Below are positions 16,099 to 24,438 of a stretch of DNA of 64,000 nt, piece by piece. A program made the translations under genes and the position numbers. Below the pieces are notes generated by a model. It saw only the letters and a program-made list of their open reading frames with translations. It was not told the origin of the DNA and made no database searches. The stretch covers positions 1 through 64,000 of the forward strand of contig NZ_LGCN01000198.1 of the NCBI RefSeq assembly GCF_001279005.1, given 5' to 3'. Every line of letters starts with the position of its first letter. Positions within the stretch are counted from its first letter, which is position 1. This stretch comes from Streptomyces caelestis. Its GTDB lineage: Bacteria > Actinomycetota > Actinomycetes > Streptomycetales > Streptomycetaceae.

Positions 16099-17878
16099 CG
16101 ACGGAGCCCGCGTTCCGGGGGCCGTACGCCGTCATGAAGCGGTCACGGAACTCGTCCATGCCCCAGCGCGGCGCGTCGGGCGCGGGCTTGAGGCCGTCGG
16201 TCCAGTTCCAGCCGGCCACCCGGTCCAGCACCTTCGGATCCTTGGCGACGATCGTGACGGGCACGTCCCTGCTGGTGCTCCCGGCGGTGACGGTGGGCAC
16301 CGGCTGGTGGTCGCCGAGGAAGACCAGGACCGTGTCCTCGTCCCCGTACCGCTCGACCCACTCGGTGAGGCTGCTCAGCGAGTACTCGATGGCCCGCCGG
16401 TACTCGGTGCGCACCTTCTCCGGGTCCTTCCAGACCTCCTTCGGGTCCGTTCCCTCCTTCTTGACCTCGTGGAACACCGAGCCGTCGCCGAGGTCGTCCC
16501 AGTCGATCATGTGCGCGACGGGGGACCAGGGGTTGTGGCTGGAGGCGAGGATGATCTCCGCCATGATCGGCTCGCGGTCCTTCCTGCCGTGCTCCAGCCG
16601 CTCGAAGGCCTCCAGGCTGAACTGGTCGGGCACGGGGGTCCAGCTGAAGTACGGTCCGTGATAGCCGAGGTGCTCGGAGTCGTAGATGTGGTCCAGGCCG
16701 AAGAACTCGCCCTCCGGCCAGGCCCGCCGCACCCCGGGCACGATGCCGACGGTCCGCCAGTCGCCGGTCTCGCGGAAGTACTTGGTCAGGGTCATGCGGT
16801 CACTGGTGGTCAGACTGCGGTAGCGCTGCTGGTTCTTGATCCACAGGCCGGACAGGAAGGTGGAGTGCGCGAGCCAGCTGCCGGCGCCGGTCACCGGGGA
16901 CTTCAGCCAGCCGCTGCGGGAGGCGAAACCGGCCTCCTCCAGCCTCCGGGCGCCGTCCTTCAGCGCCGCGTCGAACGGTCCCGCCATCGCCGGGTCGTCG
17001 ATCGCGACCCGGCCGTAGCTCTCGATGAAGGCGAACAGGACGTCCTTGCCGCGCAGTCCGGTGAGCAGCCGGTCGGGCGGCGTCTTCGCGAAGGCGTCGA
17101 GGGCCGCCTCCTTCTCGAAGACCCGGGCGTCGCGCAGGCCCGCCCGCACCTGCTCCACCCGGTTGCCCAGCATCTCCGCGGTGCCCCTGGTGGCGACCGG
17201 CACGCCGGCGACCCGCACGCCCACCGTGACACAGGTGATCCACACGACGCCCAGGACCAGCACGGTGCGGACGGCGGCGGGGCGGTGGCGGGCCATCAGA
17301 CCGGTCAGCCGCACCGTCGCCAGGGTCATCAGCACCAGCAGGGCCGCGAACAGCACGATCACCCCGGCCACGGCCAGCACCTGCCCGCCCCGGCCGAACG
17401 ACTCCCGGACGAAGTCCGTCGCGTCGTCCAGCAGGATCCAGTCGAGCACCAGGTCGAAGGGCCGGGCCAGCACCTGGTAGAACCCCATGTCCACGAGCTT
17501 CAGGACGGTGAGCAGACCGAGCAGGACGCCCGAGACCGCCGCCGCGATCCGCCGCCGCCCCGACGGCAGCGCGAGCAGCAGCGCGGCGAGCAGGATGCCC
17601 TCCGCGGGCAGCCGCACGAACGCGCCGACGTCGAGGCGTTCCACCCGGTTCGGCACCAGGAGCGCGAAGAGCACCAGCGCCCCGGCGAGCACGGTCGTCC
17701 CGGCGGTGACGCCGCGCGCCGCACGCGGCCACCGGTGCCGCAGGCCGGGCCGGCCCGGCGGCGCGGCCGCCGGCGGTGCGCCCCCGACGGTCTCCTCGGG
17801 CGCGGCCGGATCCCCGTCCCGGTCCGCTCCGCCCTCGGTGGTGTCCGGCAGCCGGCGGGGGCGAATGAAGAGCGACAC
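16085..17878 (-). CDS. Membrane-bound sulfatase-like hydrolase/transferase (LTA synthase superfamily)
   Basis: 597 aa. A Pro-rich cytoplasmic N-terminus leads into five predicted membrane helices (about residues 50-235). A large extracellular alkaline-phosphatase/sulfatase domain (about 260-590) includes DVLFAFIESYG, WLAHSTFLSGLW, LASSHNPWSP and VFLGDHQPVP (metal-binding Asp-His). The layout resembles LtaS/phosphoglycerol-transferase-type and sulfatase-type membrane enzymes. The substrate is unknown; a role in envelope polymer modification is inferred. Confidence 0.8.
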   Translation of the reverse strand: MSLFIRPRRLPDTTEGGADRDGDPAAPEETVGGAPPAAAPPGRPGLRHRWPRAARGVTAGTTVLAGALVLFALLVPNRVERLDVGAFVRLPAEGILLAALLLALPSGRRRIAAAVSGVLLGLLTVLKLVDMGFYQVLARPFDLVLDWILLDDATDFVRESFGRGGQVLAVAGVIVLFAALLVLMTLATVRLTGLMARHRPAAVRTVLVLGVVWITCVTVGVRVAGVPVATRGTAEMLGNRVEQVRAGLRDARVFEKEAALDAFAKTPPDRLLTGLRGKDVLFAFIESYGRVAIDDPAMAGPFDAALKDGARRLEEAGFASRSGWLKSPVTGAGSWLAHSTFLSGLWIKNQQRYRSLTTSDRMTLTKYFRETGDWRTVGIVPGVRRAWPEGEFFGLDHIYDSEHLGYHGPYFSWTPVPDQFSLEAFERLEHGRKDREPIMAEIILASSHNPWSPVAHMIDWDDLGDGSVFHEVKKEGTDPKEVWKDPEKVRTEYRRAIEYSLSSLTEWVERYGDEDTVLVFLGDHQPVPTVTAGSTSRDVPVTIVAKDPKVLDRVAGWNWTDGLKPAPDAPRWGMDEFRDRFMTAYGPRNAGSVAPAP

Positions 17879-18107
17879 CCGGAGGGTCCTTCCGTGCGGT
17901 CCTGCGATGGCATGGCGAACGGGGCCCGCCGAACGGGCCCGCCCCCACCAGTACGTCGGCGCGTCGCCGCGGGTTCAAGGCGCGCCGGCCCGGTTCGGCC
18001 CACCCGCCCCCGGGTCCTCGCGGAAAGGCACTCGTCGCGGCCTGTCGGGGGAGGGGACCGATCGCTAGGCTGGCCCGCGGACGACGGTAATCGGGAGGAG
18101 CACGGAC

Positions 18108-18350
18108 GTGGTCGAGAGCACCACCCAGCAGCGCCCGCTCACGGGCTGGGACAAGCCGGACCTGGACCTCAGCAACGCGCAGTGGCAGTCCAGCAGCCGT
18201 GGCCTGGGCGATGTCCAGATCGCCTTCGTGGAGGGCTTCATCGCCATGCGCAACAGCGGCAGTCCGCAGAGCCCTTCCCTGATCTTCACCCCCGCCGAGT
18301 GGGGCGCGTTCGTGTCGGGTGCCCGGGAGGGGGAGTTCGACCTGACGTGA
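18108..18350 (+). CDS. DUF397 family protein
   Basis: 80 aa, GTG start after GGGAGGAGC. It has the DUF397 pattern: WQSSSRGLGDVQIAFVEGFIAMRNSGSPQSPSLIFTPAEWGAFVSGAREGEFD. In Streptomyces such proteins usually sit beside XRE-type regulators of the WhiJ/AbaA kind and are thought to work with them. Here no HTH partner is adjacent, so it is an orphan. Confidence 0.9.
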   Translation: MVESTTQQRPLTGWDKPDLDLSNAQWQSSSRGLGDVQIAFVEGFIAMRNSGSPQSPSLIFTPAEWGAFVSGAREGEFDLT

Positions 18351-18483
18351 GCGGCGTCGCCGCAGCGGGTGTTCCGCGCGGTTTTCCGGACACGCGGTCC
18401 GAAGCGCCTCCCCCGGCCCGCACCTGAGCCGGGCCGACCGGGGAAGGTGAAGGGCGAAGGTCGTATCCCGGAGGCGAGGAACC

Positions 18484-19389
18484 ATGAACACCCAGCCGGT
18501 CATCGCGGCGGTCGACGGCTCGGACGACAGTCTGCGCGCCCTGGAGTGGGCCCTCGACGCCGCACGCCGGCGCGAGGCCCCGCTGCGGATCGTGCACGTG
18601 CGGCAGTACGCGCCCTGGACGCAGCCCGAGGTGCTGGCGGCCGGGCCGCCCGAGCCCGACGAGGACCCGGTCCTCGACCAGGCCCGCGACCACCTGGCAC
18701 GGCGCGGCGGCGGCCCGCCCGCCGTCGAGTACGTCGCGCTGGAGGGGGCGCCGGGAGCGCTGCTGCCCGAGGCGGGCGCCACGGCCCGGCTGCTGGTGCT
18801 CGGCTCCCGGGGCCGTGGGGGCTTCGCCAGCCTGCTGCTCGGCTCCAACTCCCTGGCCGCGGCCCGTGACGCCGAGTGCCCGGTCGTCGTCGTGCCCCGG
18901 CCCGGACGCGAGGGCGGGCAGGAGGCGCCGGCCGGGCCCGACCGGCCCGTGGTGGTCGGACTGAACGCCGACGGCCCCGACGAGGCGACGCTCGCGTTCG
19001 CCTTCGCGGAGGCGGCGTCGCGCGGTGCCCGGCTGCGGGTCCTCACCGCCTATCCGTGGCCGCTGCAGACCTGGATGCTGCCCGGGGAGATGCCTTCGCC
19101 GCAGGTCGACCAGGACGCCGTCGAGCACGAGAGCCGTCTTCTCGCCGACGGCTTCCTCGCTCCGCACCGGGAGCGGCATCCCGAGGTCGACGCCGGGGTC
19201 GACGTGCTGCCCGGGGACGCGGCCGGCCATCTGGTCGACGCGTCGCGGGACGCCGAGCTGGTCGTCGTGGGCCGTCACCGCCGCCGGCTGCTGGCGCCGG
19301 CCCGCATGATGGGGTCGGTGACGCAGGCGGTGCTGCTCCATGCGGTGAGTCCGGTCGCGGTGATCCCTCCGGCGGTGCCGGAGGAGTAG
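18484..19389 (+). CDS. Universal stress protein, two UspA domains
   Basis: 301 aa made of tandem UspA domains (about residues 1-140 and 155-298). The first carries AAVDGSDDSLRALEWAL and the ATP-binding GSRGRGGFASLLLGSNS motif. The second has the weaker VGRHRRRLLAPARMMGSVTQAV. Start MNTQPVIAAVDGS with GGAGGCGAGGAACC before the ATG. A second two-domain universal stress protein lies at 57231. Typical of the DosR-like/dormancy-linked Usps of actinobacteria, but no such regulator is near. Confidence 0.9.
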   Translation: MNTQPVIAAVDGSDDSLRALEWALDAARRREAPLRIVHVRQYAPWTQPEVLAAGPPEPDEDPVLDQARDHLARRGGGPPAVEYVALEGAPGALLPEAGATARLLVLGSRGRGGFASLLLGSNSLAAARDAECPVVVVPRPGREGGQEAPAGPDRPVVVGLNADGPDEATLAFAFAEAASRGARLRVLTAYPWPLQTWMLPGEMPSPQVDQDAVEHESRLLADGFLAPHRERHPEVDAGVDVLPGDAAGHLVDASRDAELVVVGRHRRRLLAPARMMGSVTQAVLLHAVSPVAVIPPAVPEE

Positions 19390-19467
19390 CCGAGCCGAGG
19401 AGGAGAGGCCGCGCCGCTCGGCGCTCGCGAGGCCCCTCCCCCAACGGGGCGTGCCCCCAGGGCCCAC

Positions 19468-19503
19468 CCTCCCCCACTCCCGGCTCCGCTCGAGCGGGGG
19501 AGG
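19468..19503. repeat. Dispersed stem-loop element, copy 1
   Basis: CCTCCCCC-A-CTC arm pairs with GAG-C-GGGGGAGG across a 12-nt loop, 79 nt after the universal stress gene. A near-identical element (same arms, similar loop) occurs at 23002-23033. These look like members of the short palindromic elements scattered between Streptomyces genes; this copy may also end transcription. Confidence 0.7.
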
Positions 19504-19530
19504 CACGGCTGCCCGCGGCTGAGGCGGCTG

Positions 19531-20203
19531 ATGGACGCAGGCGGACCCGTCATGAGCGGCATGCGGGATTCGACCACAAGGGACACCTGCCTCGTCCTGG
19601 ACCTCGCCCTCATCATCCGTCACGACGGCAGCGGCGAAGTCGTCGACGACCTGGCCGAGCCCGGCGGGCTCACCGGCCGGGTGCGGGCACACCCGGAGGC
19701 GCCGGCCGGTGCGGAACGCCACGTCGCCGACGCCGATGGCCTCGTCGTCGTCCGCGAGCCGCGAGCCGCGCACCGCCGTCCGCCCGGCCGAGCCCAGCCC
19801 CGCGGACGCGACCCGTCTGCTGCCCCTCCCCGAGGCGCCGCGGCGCCTGAACGACGCCGCCGCCCGCACCCCCACCGTCCCCGTCCTGGAGTGGGCCGAG
19901 GGGCACGGCCCCGTCGTACGGCGACGCCCCGTCCCGGACGGCGGGCACGACCTGGCCGCCGTGCTCGCCCGGGCCGCGATCGCCTTCCTCACCGGCCCCG
20001 ACCGCGAGCGCCTGTACGCCTGCCACGCCCCCCGCTGCGTGCGCTACTTCCTGAAGGAACACCCGCGCCGGGAATGGTGCGAGCCCTGCTGCGGCGACCG
20101 CGCCCGGGTGGCCCGCCACCACGAGCGGCGCCGGCGGTCCGGGTGGCCGGGGCGGGTTCCGCCCGACCGTCCGAACCCGGGGCCGGGCACGTACCATGGC
20201 GGC
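19531..20203 (+). pseudogene. CGNR zinc-finger (ABATE) regulator, frameshifted by a 7-bp duplication
   Basis: Reading from MDAGGPVMSGMRDSTTRDTC gives the N-terminal ABATE-like half (LVLDLALIIRHDGSGEVVDDLAEPGGL) up to VVVREPRA. The C-terminal half, with PVLEWAEGHGPVVRRRP and zinc-finger motif CHAPRC...WCEPCCGDRARVARHHERR, is in another frame. The switch falls at a perfect 7-bp tandem (19754-19767); removing one copy restores one continuous frame (VVVREPRTAVRPAEPS). The CGNR tetrad reads CGDR here. The stop is also missing, so the second frame runs into the next gene in frame. Confidence 0.75.
19754..19767. repeat. 7-bp tandem duplication causing the CGNR frameshift
   Basis: GCGAGCC-GCGAGCC. 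Taking out either copy merges the two halves of the CGNR gene into one frame. Confidence 0.85.
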
Positions 20204-20701
20204 ATGTCGTTCCTCCGCCGCCGCAGTGCCACACCCGCCGGGCCCGACTTCGACGTACTGGCCATGGACCCGGGCGACTGGCCCGGCAACCTGGGCGCCG
20301 GGCTGCTGCCCGCCCCCGACGGAAGCTGCCAGGGCGTCTTCCTGCGCTACGACCTGTTCGGCGGCCGTGGCCCCGCGATGGTCATCGGCAATCTGCCCGA
20401 GGGCTCCCCGGCCCGGGACCTCCCGGAGGGGGAGGTCCCCTTCGAGGTCGGGCAGCTGCTGCTGGCGCTGGAGAACGACGAGGAGATCACCGTCGTCGGC
20501 ACCGAGGACGTGCCGGTGATGCAGGGCGACAACCTGCTGATCGTGCGCCGCGTCAAGTTCTCCGAGGGCCGGATCTCCTGCGTGCAGTTCGACCGCAGCG
20601 ACAACGTCCTGGTGACCATCGCCGCCTGGGACCGCCCGATCACCGACGACCTGTACGCCCTCCTCAAGCCGCTGCCCGCGGAGCTGTTCCAGCAGGACTG
20701 A
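20204..20701 (+). CDS. Conserved hypothetical protein
   Basis: 165 aa from MSFLRRRSATPAGPDFDVLAMDPGDWPGNL. It is a soluble, acidic protein with no signal peptide or membrane segment. Notable stretches are GGRGPAMVIGNLPEGSPARDLPEGEVPFEVGQLLLAL and VQFDRSDNVLVTIAAWDRPITDDLYALL. I do not recognise a named domain. Because the CGNR remnant upstream has lost its stop, the frame is open through both; the ATG here is chosen because the recognisable downstream protein begins at it. Confidence 0.7.
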   Translation: MSFLRRRSATPAGPDFDVLAMDPGDWPGNLGAGLLPAPDGSCQGVFLRYDLFGGRGPAMVIGNLPEGSPARDLPEGEVPFEVGQLLLALENDEEITVVGTEDVPVMQGDNLLIVRRVKFSEGRISCVQFDRSDNVLVTIAAWDRPITDDLYALLKPLPAELFQQD

Positions 20702-20756
20702 CGCGAGGGGCCGGGTTCCAGGGGAACCCGGCCCTCCCGCTGGGCCCTTTGCTCCC

Positions 20757-22721
20757 TCACGACGACGTCACCGTCACGTCCGCCGCCCGGACGAAGCCGA
20801 CCCGGTGGCCGAACTGGATCTCGTAGTACAGGTCCTCGCCCCGCACCACCCGGTGGGACGCCTCGTCGAAGGTCACCGCGTAGTAGTACTCGCCGGGCAC
20901 CTTGCCCCCGGTCACGTACTTCTGGCCCTCGAGCACCGTGTACGGCAGCGGCGACACCGCCTGGGCCGGCACGCCCTCCGGATAGGCGGCCTTCTCCGGA
21001 TACGCCCTGCCGTACACCGGCACCGGTCCGAGGCCCTTCCTCGGGGTGACGACCGTGCCCTTCGCGGGCACCGCGGTGGGATGCTTCCTCGGATTCGCGA
21101 ACCAGGCCTTCTGGCCGAGGTACCAGATGGCGGTCCAGTCGCCCCAGCGGTCGGCGACCGCGTACTGCTGGCCCGTGGAGACCCGCGAGGACAGGTCGTT
21201 CACCCCGGTGGTCGGGGCGGAACCGAGGCCGATGTCCCTGATCAGCGGGGAGCCCTCGTCGTGGTCGGAGTACAGGCGCACCGCGCTCGACCCGTGGGCG
21301 GCGCACGGCTCGCCCGCCCGTTCGCAGCCCGTGAAGACCGGCTGGTTGGCGGCGTGGTCCGGCCGGATCGTGACCACGCCGGAATCCCTGCCGGCCGTGG
21401 CCCTCAGGGGCTCGCCCAGCAGTTCGAAGTAGTGCCGCCAGTCCCAGTAGGGGCCGGGATCGGTGTGCATGCCGGGGATGGTGGCGGTGGTGGTCCCCGG
21501 CACCGTGTCGTGGCCGAGGATGTGCTGCCGGTCCAGCGGGATGTCGTACTTCTCGGCGAGGTACCTCACCAGCCGGGCCGAGGACCGGTACATCGCCTCC
21601 GTGTACCAGGCGTCGGGATCCGCCAGGAAACCCTCGTGCTCCAGACCGATCGACCCCGCGTTGACGTACCAGTTGCCCGCGTGCCAGGCGACGTCCTTCG
21701 CCTTCACATGCTGGGCGATGTGGCCGTCCGTGGAGCGCAGACTGTATTGCCAGGACACATAGGTGGGGTCCTGCACCATGTCGAGGACACCCTCCCAGGC
21801 GCCCTCCGTGTCATGGACGACGATGTACCGGATGCGCTGCGAGGCGGGCCGGCCCCCCAGGTCGTGGTTGCCGTAGTCGCCGTCGCCGAACTCCTCGTAC
21901 GGCGCCGGGATCCACTCGCACGACACCGTCCTCGGGCACTCCGTCCCGGCGGCGGAGGCGGTGCGCAGTCCGGCGCGCTCCAGCGCCGCGGTGTCGGGTG
22001 CGAGGTCCGGGCGGGCGTCCAGCGCCACCCGCTGTCCGGCGTCCGTGACCCGTGCCGCGCCGGCGCGGATCACCTCGTACACGTCATGGGCGTACGCCGC
22101 CGCCGACGCGGTGTCGTCCGCGCCGGAGAAGAGGGCGACCGCCGCGTACCAGTCCGCGGGGTCGTCGCTCCTCGGCCCGCCCAGCCGGTGCTGGGCCTCG
22201 GCCAGCAGGGCGGCGCCGCCCGCCACGTTCGCGGCCGGGTCCTCGCGCAGGCGTTCGGGGCTGAGACCGGTCAGGCGGGCGGCTTCCGGCAGCGTGGTGA
22301 GCCGGTCCGGCAGCTTCTCGGCCCGTGCCGCTCGTGCCTCGGGGCGTTTCGGCGGGCGGGCCTCGTCGCCGCGCGGATCCTCCGTGCCGGAGGCGTGGTG
22401 GTCGGAGGCGGCGAGCGCGGCGCGGGCGTCCGTGAGGTGCATCGGTCCGTAGCCGCCGGTCACGCTCGGGGCGCCGCCGTGGGCGTCCCAGCGGGACTGG
22501 AGGTAGGAGACGCCGAGCAGCACGCTCTGCGGTACGTCGTACCGGGCGGCGGCGGTGGCGAACGCGTGGTGCAGCCGGGTGCTGTCCGGAGGGGCCGGGG
22601 TGGGCGCCGCGCCCAGCAGCGGCAGCGTCAGCGCGACCGCGGCGAGGGTGCGGAGGGCACCGCGAGCGGCGCGTCTCGGCGGCCCGGCCGCGGGGCGGGG
22701 CTCGATGGCGGGTTCTCGCAA
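20757..22721 (-). CDS. Secreted N-acetylmuramoyl-L-alanine amidase (Amidase_2)
   Basis: 654 aa from a TTG with AGGAGG 5 nt upstream. A signal peptide (about residues 1-40, ALRTLAAVALTLPLLGAAPTPA) precedes an Ala-rich region resembling a lysozyme-like scaffold (50-240). The Amidase_2 domain (about 290-440) has zinc ligands in YIVVHDTEG, VAWHAGNWY and PGMHTDPGPYWDW. The C-terminal 200 residues carry SH3-like repeats, probably for wall binding. Cleaves the lactyl amide between muramic acid and the stem peptide. Confidence 0.88.
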   Translation of the reverse strand: MREPAIEPRPAAGPPRRAARGALRTLAAVALTLPLLGAAPTPAPPDSTRLHHAFATAAARYDVPQSVLLGVSYLQSRWDAHGGAPSVTGGYGPMHLTDARAALAASDHHASGTEDPRGDEARPPKRPEARAARAEKLPDRLTTLPEAARLTGLSPERLREDPAANVAGGAALLAEAQHRLGGPRSDDPADWYAAVALFSGADDTASAAAYAHDVYEVIRAGAARVTDAGQRVALDARPDLAPDTAALERAGLRTASAAGTECPRTVSCEWIPAPYEEFGDGDYGNHDLGGRPASQRIRYIVVHDTEGAWEGVLDMVQDPTYVSWQYSLRSTDGHIAQHVKAKDVAWHAGNWYVNAGSIGLEHEGFLADPDAWYTEAMYRSSARLVRYLAEKYDIPLDRQHILGHDTVPGTTTATIPGMHTDPGPYWDWRHYFELLGEPLRATAGRDSGVVTIRPDHAANQPVFTGCERAGEPCAAHGSSAVRLYSDHDEGSPLIRDIGLGSAPTTGVNDLSSRVSTGQQYAVADRWGDWTAIWYLGQKAWFANPRKHPTAVPAKGTVVTPRKGLGPVPVYGRAYPEKAAYPEGVPAQAVSPLPYTVLEGQKYVTGGKVPGEYYYAVTFDEASHRVVRGEDLYYEIQFGHRVGFVRAADVTVTSS

Positions 22722-22778
22722 TGCAGCCTCCTGGGACGATCGGGCGCAGTGCGCCGGATGGGGCCGAGCGGTGCGTCA

Positions 22779-22807
22779 GTCGTACCGGTCAGCCGATAAT
22801 CCGTCAA
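22779..22807 (-). promoter_or_regulatory. Candidate sigma-HrdB-type promoter for the amidase gene
   Basis: On the minus strand TTGACG (22807-22802) and TACGAC (22784-22779) are separated by 17 nt, about 58 nt before the TTG start. Another TTGACA lies just upstream (22837-22832). The surrounding 22722-22870 is AT-richer than its neighbours. The rest of 22871-23001 shows no gene. Confidence 0.45.
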
Positions 22808-23001
22808 TCATGCCCAGGGGGGTGTGAATTACCTTGTCAATCGGGGTGTGCGGGAATTTCGTGGCGACGGGGCCGGGGTCTGCGATGCGTCAGTGGTGTA
22901 TGCCAATGACTGCTGTCGGCAGGAGGGGCAGCCTGTGTCGGCGGGTTCCCGGTATGGGTGGGGCCCGGGGTGTTCGCGCAGCCCGGCGCTTGCGAGGTGC
23001 C

Positions 23002-23033
23002 TCCCCCACTCTCGACTTCTCTCGAGCGGGGGA
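23002..23033. repeat. Dispersed stem-loop element, copy 2
   Basis: TCCCCC-A-CTC pairs with GAG-C-GGGGGA around a short loop. Same element as 19468-19503, 3.5 kb away, flanked here too by GCGAGG on the left. It lies between the phosphotransferase 3' end and the amidase promoter region. Confidence 0.7.
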
Positions 23034-23057
23034 CCCCCATGAGCGGGAGGCGCCCCT

Positions 23058-23081
23058 GCCGCCCCCGATGGGGGGGGCGGC
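23058..23081 (-). terminator. Hairpin after the phosphotransferase gene
   Basis: GCCGCCCCC / GGGGGCGGC, a 9-bp G+C-only stem with a 6-nt loop, 10 nt beyond the stop of the leftward gene at 23091. A likely intrinsic-type terminator without a U-tract. Confidence 0.5.
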
Positions 23082-23090
23082 GTGGCGGGG

Positions 23091-24203
23091 TCAACGGGTG
23101 CCCACTGCTGCGCGTACTGCTCGGCGGGCGAGTTGGCAGTCGTCGTGGAGGCGGCGGAGGAGCAGACGGTGTTCCTCGCCGGACGGGGCCGCGGGGGACG
23201 TGTCCTGCATCGAACGCTGCACGGCCGTCTCGTAGGTGCGGATCTCCCGGGTCAGCACCAGCATCAGGTTCACCAGGAAGGCGTCCCGCGAGGCGGGACC
23301 CGCCGACTGGGCGATCTGGCTGATCTGACGCCGTGCCACCGGCGCGTCCGCCAGCACCGACCACAGCGTCGCCAGGTCGTAGCCCGGCAGGTACCAGCCC
23401 GCGTGCTCCCAGTCCACCAGCACCGGACCGGCCGGTGAGATCAGGATGTTCGACAACAGGGCGTCGCCGTGGCAGAACTGGCCCATGCCCTGCCGCCCGG
23501 TCGCCAGCGCGATGCCGTGCAGCAGCTTCTGCAGGTCGCCCAGGTCCCGGTCGGTGAGCAGACCCAGTTCGTGGTACCGGGAGATACGCGCCGCGTAGTC
23601 CAGCGGCGCGTCGAACGTCCCGGCCGGCGGCCGCCAGGAGTTCAGCCGGCAGATCGCGCCGAGTGCCGCCCTGATGTCCGCCCGCGGCGGCGCCTCCACG
23701 GGGTGCCGCTGGAGCGCCGCCACCCGGCCGGGCAGCCGCTCGATCACCAGCGTGCCGTTGTCCGGATCCGCCGCGATCAGCCGGGGCGCCCGCACGGGCG
23801 GGCGGTGCCGGACGAACGAGCGGTATGCCGCTATTTCGTGGCGGATCCGCTCACTCCACGCGGGGGAGTGGTCCAGTAAGCACTTCGCGACCGCGGTGCT
23901 CCGGCCGGTGGTGCCGACCAGCAGGACGGACCGGCCGGTGCGGCGCAGCACCTGGACCGGCGCGAACTCCGGGCAGATGCGGTGCACCGACGCGATCGCC
24001 GTGCGCAGCTGGGCGCCCTGCGGGCCGGACAGGTCGAGCCTCCCGCTGAGCGGCTGGGTGCCCGGTCCCGCGGTACGCCGTACGTTGCCCGCGCCGAGCA
24101 CGGGGTTCGCCGGGCGCGCGGGGGCGAGGTAGGGGCCGCTGTCCGACGGACGGGGGCGCAGCGGCCGGAGCGGGGCGGACACGGAGGACGATGCTGCGTA
24201 CAT
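23091..24203 (-). CDS. Phosphotransferase (APH/choline kinase-like) family protein
   Basis: 370 aa. An APH-fold enzyme: VAKCLLD (nucleotide-binding Lys, about residue 105), [10 protein letters not shown] (hinge), the catalytic loop [14 protein letters not shown] (Asp as base) and [22 protein letters not shown] (metal-binding Asp in place of DFG). The first 60 residues are low in complexity. The substrate is unknown; resistance cannot be inferred. It is transcribed away from nsdB, sharing a 235-nt divergent region. Confidence 0.85.
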   Translation of the reverse strand: MYAASSSVSAPLRPLRPRPSDSGPYLAPARPANPVLGAGNVRRTAGPGTQPLSGRLDLSGPQGAQLRTAIASVHRICPEFAPVQVLRRTGRSVLLVGTTGRSTAVAKCLLDHSPAWSERIRHEIAAYRSFVRHRPPVRAPRLIAADPDNGTLVIERLPGRVAALQRHPVEAPPRADIRAALGAICRLNSWRPPAGTFDAPLDYAARISRYHELGLLTDRDLGDLQKLLHGIALATGRQGMGQFCHGDALLSNILISPAGPVLVDWEHAGWYLPGYDLATLWSVLADAPVARRQISQIAQSAGPASRDAFLVNLMLVLTREIRTYETAVQRSMQDTSPAAPSGEEHRLLLRRLHDDCQLARRAVRAAVGTR

Positions 24204-24338
24204 GGGTGATACGGATCCCTTCGTGTGCCTGCGACGTCAGTGCACCACCCGGCCCGGCCGCCCGGGCGCACCCTGGGGGAATGCCCCTGTGGCGACGGGG
24301 TCGTGGTGGCGCGTTCCTACTCGACACCCGATGGCCCC

Positions 24339-24377
24339 TGGCACACCATCTGGCGCACCCTGGCGAACCCTGGCGAA
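24339..24377. promoter_or_regulatory. TGGCRMA iterons between nsdB and the phosphotransferase
   Basis: Four copies of a 7-mer in one orientation: TGGCACA (24339), TGGCGCA (24351), TGGCGAA (24361) and TGGCGAA (24371). Start-to-start spacings are 12, 10 and 10 bp, so they face one side of the helix. The last two form a perfect 10-bp tandem (CCCTGGCGAA). The block lies 62-100 nt before the nsdB start. A cooperative binding site for a regulator, perhaps NsdB itself, is plausible. Confidence 0.55.
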
Positions 24378-24438
24378 TAGTCGCCCGGCAACCCGCACCG
24401 GGCTACTGTCAACTCAGCCGAGAACCTGGGGGCTTGAT

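Noticed and set aside
17940..18050. GGTTCAAG-like T-loop suggesting a tRNA
   Set aside because: No matching acceptor or anticodon stems could be folded around it.
22834..23323. Small ORFs between the amidase and phosphotransferase genes
   Set aside because: They overlap the promoter, the stem-loop and antisense of the phosphotransferase; no protein-like pattern.
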